DNA of 64,000 nucleotides from Melampsora larici-populina 98AG31 (Eukaryota; Basidiomycota; Pucciniomycetes; Pucciniales; Melampsoraceae): NCBI RefSeq assembly GCF_000204055.1, contig NW_006768784.1, positions 62,001 to 126,000 of the forward strand, read 5' to 3'. Shown piece by piece: positions 57,584 to 64,000 of this stretch (position 1 is its first letter; each line of letters starts with the position of its first letter). The notes under the pieces were generated by a model. It saw only the letters and a program-made list of their open reading frames with translations, ran no database searches and was not told where the DNA came from. The position numbers and the translations under genes were made by a program.

Positions 57584-59972
57584 TCATTGAGTTGGCACGG
57601 ATGCTGATGGTTGCGGTGGTTGCTGAGTGTGAGCTGGATAACCAGGCCACGCTCCATATTGCGGTTGTTCACTGGGTGAAGCTGTGAACCCTCCCACCCC
57701 ACCTGCTGGCCTTGAACTCTCAAGGTGCGCCTCACCTCCGAGAGACTGTTGATGATGAACATTGGTACCGGAAGACTGGTGTGGTGCGTTGGCCGGGCGG
57801 TGGTGATATGCAGTCGAGCTAGGGTTGACTTGAGAGGGGCGAGTGCCCTGGGGTGGAGAGGATGCCTTAGCTGCAAGTTGTTCGGGTGAGTATGCGTACC
57901 TACAAATGAACGCCATAGAGAGGATTCATCAGTCATGAGGGATGAGAGATGTCAGAAGCAATCGATCTGCAATTCACCAGTTTCCATCCGAGGCCAGGTA
58001 ATAGCGACTGGTGTCAATGCCATCAGGGGCCAGTGTCTCCTGCGCCGGATATGTTGGATGTACTGTTACTCCCGGAAGACCACCTGAATGCTGATAGTTC
58101 TGTTGACCTGGGTAAGGTAAACCTGTTGTCTAATAGTTCATGCAAGTCAGGTCAGTACGATATGTGAACAAGAGCCATTACCACAATGAGGGCAATTTAC
58201 TTGATCGTACGAGTAGTTAGCCGGTGCGTGATACGGCCGTGAGCTATACGAGGATTGAGGATAAGAGGTTTGTAGATGTGAAGTAGAATTGGGTTGTGTG
58301 TAAGTGTCGGCTGCAACTTTAATTCATAAGATGGATAATCGAACCAAGTCAGAACACCGATCATGCATATGGAATCATACAAACGGCGAACTTACCGCCT
58401 GGGTGGTATTTCGCGAGGCTTTCCTCGATCATAGTGTCATATGTCGTCTTGGCTTTCATAAACTTGTCATTGATCTGCAAAAGTTCGGCTACCGATTCCA
58501 ACATCAGAACTCGAGTGGTCATACTTCGACATAGATCAGCGGAAACCCACTTTTCTTCTGTGTATATTTTTCAATGAGTCGTACAATCTTTGGTCGAAGT
58601 GACAATGTTTGTTGATAAAGCTCCGATAATTCGTCATTGTCAGCCAAGTTATCTTTCTTGGCGTCCAAAGTTTGCATCATTTGAAGTAGACGGTCAATCT
58701 CATTGGCTTGTGCAAACACTATAGCCTCTGCTTCTGCCTCTCTGGCTAATGATTCTGGAGTGGGATCCGGAATAGGTTCCTGTATGAAGTTATGTCAGAC
58801 CTGGACTGACATCATATCTAGATGGAGTGAGTCAAATGAAGAAACATACTACATAATTGACTGGAAATATTCCTATCTGCCCTCGATACTCGCCTTTCCA
58901 CCAGTCCTTGTAAGCAGAATCGATCACGCGGATCAGGTCACCTTCTTTGAAAGCCAGCTCTCCTTCCTCGTTCGGCTCGAAGTCGTAAAGAGCCTTGACT
59001 CGGCGCGGCGCCGGTTTGCTCAGGGTACGCATGGGGTAAAGCTCGGCACCAGTTGGAGGATGTAAAGATACTTCATCGGCTACAGGAGGTCCATCCTGCA
59101 GGGATACACGGGAGAATGCCTCCGTGGGCACAGGGTAATTCAGCACAGGGGCTTGTTGGGCCGCGGAAATAGGTTGAGGAGTAGGATCGTGATGATCTTG
59201 GCGACCTTGAGCAGATGAGGTTTGTGCGTTCATTCGGTTGTGAACTGAGGATGGAATGTAACCGGTTGGTCCTACGAGAGACTCGGATTTCGAGCTGGAA
59301 GGAAACTTCCCGACACCGGCCATGTTCATCCATTCGGCCTCACGTTCCGATTCAGCCAACGCCCGTTGTAGTTCCTCTTCCTCTCGCTTCAAGATGTCGT
59401 CCGGCTGTCCAGGTTAAATACAACAAGTGAAATCTTTTCAGCCAGGCTATGATGCTGTTCGTATTCATTTAATATGAATCATCAGCTTGCTTTGAGCTTA
59501 CTGGATGGGTCACTGGCTCAGTTTCTTCCTCGTATTGGTACCCCTTTGACTTGAGCTCTTCAACGGTCTCTTCGACCAGCCCTAAGTTGACCTTTCCATG
59601 AAAATCATCCGACCATGATTTCAAACATTGTAGGATACGCTTCTTGACCTTCTCATGCGTATAACGATCTTGAACCAATCCGGATAAAACTTTCATGAAA
59701 GCACGACTTGAGACCTCCTTGTGTAAGTTTTCGTTCGTATTCTTGACCAATGCCTCCGTTAAGGTCAGGCAGAAAAGTTGTACATTTGCATTTCGATGTT
59801 GAAGCCTTTTTTGAACTGATGCAATACAATCGCGAGGACCATTGGGAGTCTTATCTGACATCACCTTATCGCATACTTCGATAAAACCCGACCAGTTTTC
59901 GGATGTTTGAGCTTCGTCCGTTGCTTTGATGACTACCTCATCGTATGGATTCACAGGCGCGCCTCGAAACAT
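57584..59972 (-). CDS. HSE1: Hse1/STAM, ESCRT-0 subunit
   Basis: Seven minus-strand exons: 59502-59972, 58850-59404, 58551-58779, 58396-58509, 58182-58310, 57978-58122 and 57584-57899, with phases 0,0,1,1,1,2; 652 residues. Order of domains: VHS (from residue 5, [13 protein letters not shown], to about 140), a ubiquitin-interacting helix ([14 protein letters not shown], about 165), an SH3 domain ([37 protein letters not shown], about 283-342), a GAT-type helical region, and a Pro/Gln/Tyr-rich tail. Role: with Vps27 it binds ubiquitinated cargo on endosomes and recruits ESCRT-I for sorting into multivesicular bodies. The fourth intron from the end of the SH3 side, at 58510-58550, is only 41 nt. 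The assignment is firm. Confidence 0.94.
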
Positions 59973-60932
59973 GATGGATTGTAACTTGAATCTTGGACAG
60001 AGATGAGATGGAGGTGACAATTTATGAATTGATTTCAAATGTGGTACAAGCAAGTAATTTGTAGTCAAGCTGTTCGGTGTAAATCCCGCCACCTTCTCAA
60101 TAGCTCGGGGCATCATCGGCGGGAAGAGGCACAGCCCCCGTCTCGAGGCCACTGAAGTCAGCAATCTCACGAGTCTGTGGCTCCCGTGCCAGTGGTGGAG
60201 TGAGCCTGAAGGGCTGACGTCAATGAGTCCTTGAAATCCACATCACTCTGTCTGTGATTCCAAGACATTGGTGTAGCCATCGAAGCCGAACGTTATAACC
60301 TGGTTTCTTTGATGGAATGGATAGCACGTGTTTGTGATTAACAAGACCTTTTCAAACCCCTTCTCCTCCACTCTATGCTTCAATCATCTTGCAGGGTAAG
60401 AAACTGATAGCAACTTCATAGCAAATATATCAATGTGCATGTTCAAACTTATCAGCCTTTTGTAGTTATTTAGTCAAACTCGACATAATCACAAATCTCA
60501 CAATAAGCATTCTACCATGCATTTTTTGTTTCATTTACCTGTTTCTCATAGGCAATCTTTCTTACGAAGCAACACTATGAAAGCCTGTGTTTTGTGTGCT
60601 CTTTGTGTCTATCCAAGGGCAGCTTTTGAAATTTGTGAATTTGCATCTTTAATAAATGAATCAATTATCAAACACTTCATAACAACGCATATCATAGCGG
60701 GAAATGCCATGTTCCAAATCATGTCCCTCCCAATCATTTCCTATCTTGTTAATTCATAGTTTTTATCTTCCAAGAAATTATTTACTCTTCATACTTTTGT
60801 GAATATCTAAGAAAGTACTGGGACTCGGGAGAGCACAAGCTGGCAATGCTTCTCAGTCAAATTACATCTCTGCAGGACCATACCAAAAGAGATCTATCAT
60901 CTATACATGCATGAGGACCCCATACTGCATTC
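59973..60932. other. intergenic between HSE1 and gene H
   Basis: Promoter of HSE1 (left) and 3' flank of H (right). The open frame at 60517-60759 is hydrophobic and Cys-containing but has no supporting evidence. Confidence 0.55.
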
Positions 60933-62808
60933 TCAACAGATGCTTCGGAATTCATCAAATATAGTACCCAATTGGAGACCATAGCTACGCCACTCCATAA
61001 TGTTTTGTGCTGCAAGCTGTTGTGCTGCAGATTCTACAGCTTCCCAGGACTCCACAGGTTTCTCGGGCTCATGATCGGCGAAGTTTGTCAACCATATCTG
61101 CTTTCTGAGATCGCCAAAGTATACTGCTATCCGAGACGAGACCTCATCGCGAGCACGGGAGACTTCCAAAGTTCTCAAGAGGTCCTCCTTGGCGAGGGCG
61201 CCTGTGAGCGTTGACACATAATCAAGCATTTGACGCAGAAGTGGGTTGTGGGCGCTTCGCTTTGCTACAGCTTCACCGAGCTTATGCGCTGCCTCTTGAC
61301 TCATCCTGTTGTCAAATCCCATTGTGGCTAGCCATAGAGAGCCGTTACTGATCTTGTCTGTTAAAAATTCTTGTTAGTGTTTCTAGTGCTGTTAGGTTAG
61401 CAGCCGCGGGAAAAAACTGACTGTGGAGATCCAAGTTGGAACGATCAAGTTGCATCAAGAAATCTACGTTGGATCGCGAGATTAAATGAACAAGATCATC
61501 GATGGACTGTCTTTCAAACTTGAAATGTTGCACGGAACCCGGCACCATCATATTTGGTGAACAGGTAAGAAATTATGACACTAACGTGGAGGCTCGATTC
61601 CATAGGACCAAACAAATCTTCCCAGAGTGTGATCAACCAATTCTATCATTCGGTGGAATATTCCATCTGTTCCCTCTCCAAAATTAACCGTATATTGATA
61701 CATAGAAAGTAACGCTTTGGTTCTCTCGTCCTGAATTTTGAGTAGTTTAGATATACTTGCAGAATCGGTACCAATCAAGAACTGTAGATCCTCAATGGCT
61801 CCCTCAATCGTGGTATAGATGTTGTGACTTAAGCATTCTTCAGCCTGTGAAAACCCGTTACTCTCAGGCCTTTGAAGGATACTACGAAGAGTGACCAGCA
61901 TCTCTTCCCTTAAGTTCTCAAAAGTTTGACCTCCATTGTAAGCAAAAATATTCATGAATCTTGGGATTAATGAGATTGTTCGCTCTCCTTTAAATTCGAA
62001 AAATATACGAAATGTGTCACGTAAGCTCTTTTAAGCATTCAGCAACACCAAGATAGATATCACGGGTAAACATACGGCATAAAGCTTTATCTTTTCCGCC
62101 CAAAGCATTCCCAGTGATTTCATCAAACCTGTTAGTCAGAGTGGTCTCCACTGAATCGACATTCCAAGAGAAAGGGGTCCTGTGCTCTGAAAAGATTCGA
62201 AGGCCATGCATTTGGGGAGGCTTGAAGATACCTGCATGAACATGTCATAGTTGTGTCAGTTTTAAGCCTCTCGTTTGTTTCGAACAGAACACTTCTAAAC
62301 ACCTTTTGTGGCTTTCTTCTCCAGACCATTTTTCATCGAGCCATCTCGTCCCAACCGGTTTTCAGACCCCTTGTTCTGTGGTGCAGGTTTCAATTTTCCT
62401 GCTTGATACCTTTCTCGATTGTCTAGAACAACTTCATGATAGGATAGGTCACATTTGTTTCAGTTTTGACACATCTCTTTGTTTGAAATTCTTTTGATTA
62501 CCTTGTTGGACTTTCTTCTTCAGCTTTCGACCGTCTTTCGTCAAATCATCTCGCTCCAGTCGTTTCTTGGATCCCCTCTTCTGTGATACGAGTTTCCATT
62601 CTCCTGCTTGGTACCCTTCTTGATTCTCTGGAACAACTTTGTTATAGGAGACTTGCGAAGCTGATGGACCCCATCGCTCGGGTTTCATGTCCATTGAATG
62701 CACCTCCGAATATTGTGCTGCATGAAGCGTACATTCGGCAACACATACCAAAAAAGCGACATAAAATATCAAAGTAAGAAGTTTGATGTAGGTGGGTTTC
62801 CTGGCCAT
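60933..62808 (-). CDS. secreted protein H, unrecognised, with duplicated exon module
   Basis: Minus-strand exons 62502-62808, 62303-62431, 62021-62231, 61614-61959 (3' end uncertain), 61422-61518 and 60933-61357; 504 residues. The N-terminus MARKPTYIKLLTLIFYVAFL, then VCVAEC, is a signal peptide. The end of exon 1 (VVPENQEGYQAGEWK, Lys/Arg-rich) and all of exon 2 (VVLDNRERYQAGKLK, Lys/Arg-rich) are diverged copies of one 43-residue module. The rest is probably helical (LTNRFDEITGNALGG, EVSSRIAVYFGDLRKQIW). The exon 4/5 join needs a weak GTTTGG donor; the obvious GTTAGT donor is out of phase. No domain recognised. Candidate secreted effector. Confidence 0.65.
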
Positions 62809-62999
62809 TTCATATATTAAAAGCTGCGCTCTGAGAAGTGTGTTTTGAAATAATGAGAGAATTTGGTGTTTTCTGACCCTTCTCCTCGTGGAATTGAATG
62901 CTTGAGGCATCAAAATTATATACAAGATGCCTTCCCTGCGCACCGAACGACAGCCGGCGTCTCAAAATTTTGTTGATCTCGAACAGAGCCAGAACCAAT

Positions 63000-63092
63000 G
63001 CGCAAATGTATTTGTGAATATAGGGCTCACACATTATGTACCTGGGCCGTGATGTGTGAGCACTATATTCACAGATACATTTGCACATCATG
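63000..63092. repeat. ~93-bp hairpin
   Basis: Two arms of about 37 bases (GCAAATGTATTTGTGAATAT on the left; its imperfect inverse on the right) around a loop of about 16 bases. Probably another MITE, but no target duplication is clear. Confidence 0.65.
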
Positions 63093-63331
63093 TTGAATGT
63101 CAGAACCTACACATGATACATTTTGCCATCTAACACCAACCAGCAGTTGGAAGAGATGTCGATGTTACAAGCAAGTCGAAATATGGGATTGAGGCAAGCT
63201 GTGCAAACATATTGAATTCTGTAAAGGGATAGACGGCTTTTGAAAGCCACAGTATAGCCCCCTTTCATTCTGAGATTTCCACATTGTACGCAAGACTGTC
63301 TTCATCTATGTACTTGTCTCAAAAAATGATA

Positions 63332-63420
63332 CAGTCGTTTTCAAAAAGCTTGCCGCTAATTCACCGCCAAATCGCTCGAGTTTTGCGGGCAAATTTCGGC
63401 AAGGTTTTTGAAAACGACTG
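63332..63420. mobile_element. 89-bp palindromic MITE, TA target site (copy 2)
   Basis: CAGTCGTTTTCAAAAAGCTT to its inverse AAGGTTTTTGAAAACGACTG, flanked by TA (63330-63331 and 63421-63422). The arms pair better than in copy 1 at 30208; the length is identical. Confidence 0.88.
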
Positions 63421-64000
63421 TACATAACATCTTTGGATGACTGTGGAGCTATAAATAAACGTCACATGTATTAACTCTTGAAAGCACTACCGCGTAAATA
63501 ACCAGTGTAAAATATTTTGTCAAGACAATTCGATTCAATGTTTGATGATACCTGCGTATAGTAGTGTTCCAGGACGCAAGTTGAAGAGTTTCAAGATGTT
63601 TTATATGTGAACTTCTTGTGAAGTGGTAACACAGTCTGGGGGCCTTCACGAGCCTTGACGGCTGTGTTGCAAAGTGCGCGGGGTCATGCGGCACGGAGGC
63701 ACGAGGTGATAATTCAGTGAGAATGGCCGCAAGAAAGAATGCTGAAATCAGTCTCTGGTGACCCAAGTGGATGTCTGATGGTGTCTCTGCATGCTGTAGA
63801 AAATTGTGGTGAGAAGAGCACCTCATCGCAGAATTGAGGGTGGTCGACAGCGATTGTACATTCAGATATAAGGAAAAGTAAAGAGCGACTTTTCCCGGAG
63901 CTTTCAGTCATCCTCCTCGTGAATCTCAACAAAAAGGGTAGTGTCGCTATCAGTTTTGAATTGAGTTGTTCGATGCCGTTTCGACCAGATATCATGGTCA

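Larger units (their letters stand above)
62809..64000. other. intergenic to the window end
   Basis: Holds the promoter of H, a ~93-bp hairpin (63000-63092) and an 89-bp MITE (63332-63420). Minus-strand open frames at 63449-63995 show no recognisable product; a gene may begin or end beyond the window. Confidence 0.5.

Noticed and set aside
1..64000. tRNA, rRNA and CRISPR signals
   Set aside because: I scanned for T-loop words (GTTCGA, GTTCAA contexts) and for spaced direct repeats; no cloverleaf or regularly spaced array was found. The repeats seen are tandem or inverted without unique spacers.

Overview
The window looks like nuclear DNA of a basidiomycete fungus, most likely a rust (Pucciniales). 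The reasons are dense genes with short (about 40-110 nt) GT-AG introns, A/T-rich intergenic DNA, a KDZ (Kyakuja-Dileera-Zisupton) transposase with cysteine clusters, a Ty3/Gypsy element, many small palindromic elements, and several genes that start with a signal peptide and match no family I know. Gene models were assembled by hand from reading frame, splice sites and intron phase.

Layout. 1.07-2.24 kb: a seven-beta-strand protein methyltransferase. 2.65-17.48 kb: six tandem minus-strand paralogs (here A to F) of an unrecognised secreted family. All have four-exon architecture with phase-1 introns, a conserved helical core and a small last exon coding a strongly basic tail with a P-W core (W-P-W in four copies). 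A short zinc-finger-like gene sits between B and C. 18.67-20.36 kb: dynamitin. 21.56-23.40 kb: a second, unrelated secreted protein (G). 24.1-26.9 kb: non-autonomous DNA transposons. 27.32-29.58 kb: a complete NADPH oxidase whose last exon is 17 nt long. 31.18-33.22 kb: a two-exon unknown protein.

33.4-46.5 kb is a mobile-element block: a frameshifted KDZ transposase, a five-exon Cys-rich gene (J), and a full Gypsy element with LTRs differing at one base and a 5-bp target duplication. A related sequence occurs in inverted orientation at both ends (33.49 and 46.37 kb), so the block may be one large KDZ element. 46.60-49.20 kb: a basic, low-complexity, possibly microtubule- or chromatin-associated protein. 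50.44-52.28 kb: a third secreted protein (I). 53.3-55.6 kb: three more inverted-repeat elements and a diverged repeat. 57.58-59.97 kb: HSE1 (ESCRT-0). 60.93-62.81 kb: a fourth secreted protein (H) with an internal exon duplication. The remainder is intergenic.

Housekeeping genes (methyltransferase, dynamitin, NOX, HSE1) are interleaved with secreted-protein genes and transposons. The secreted families are candidate effectors by signal peptide, tandem amplification and lack of recognisable domains only; nothing in the sequence proves a host-directed role.
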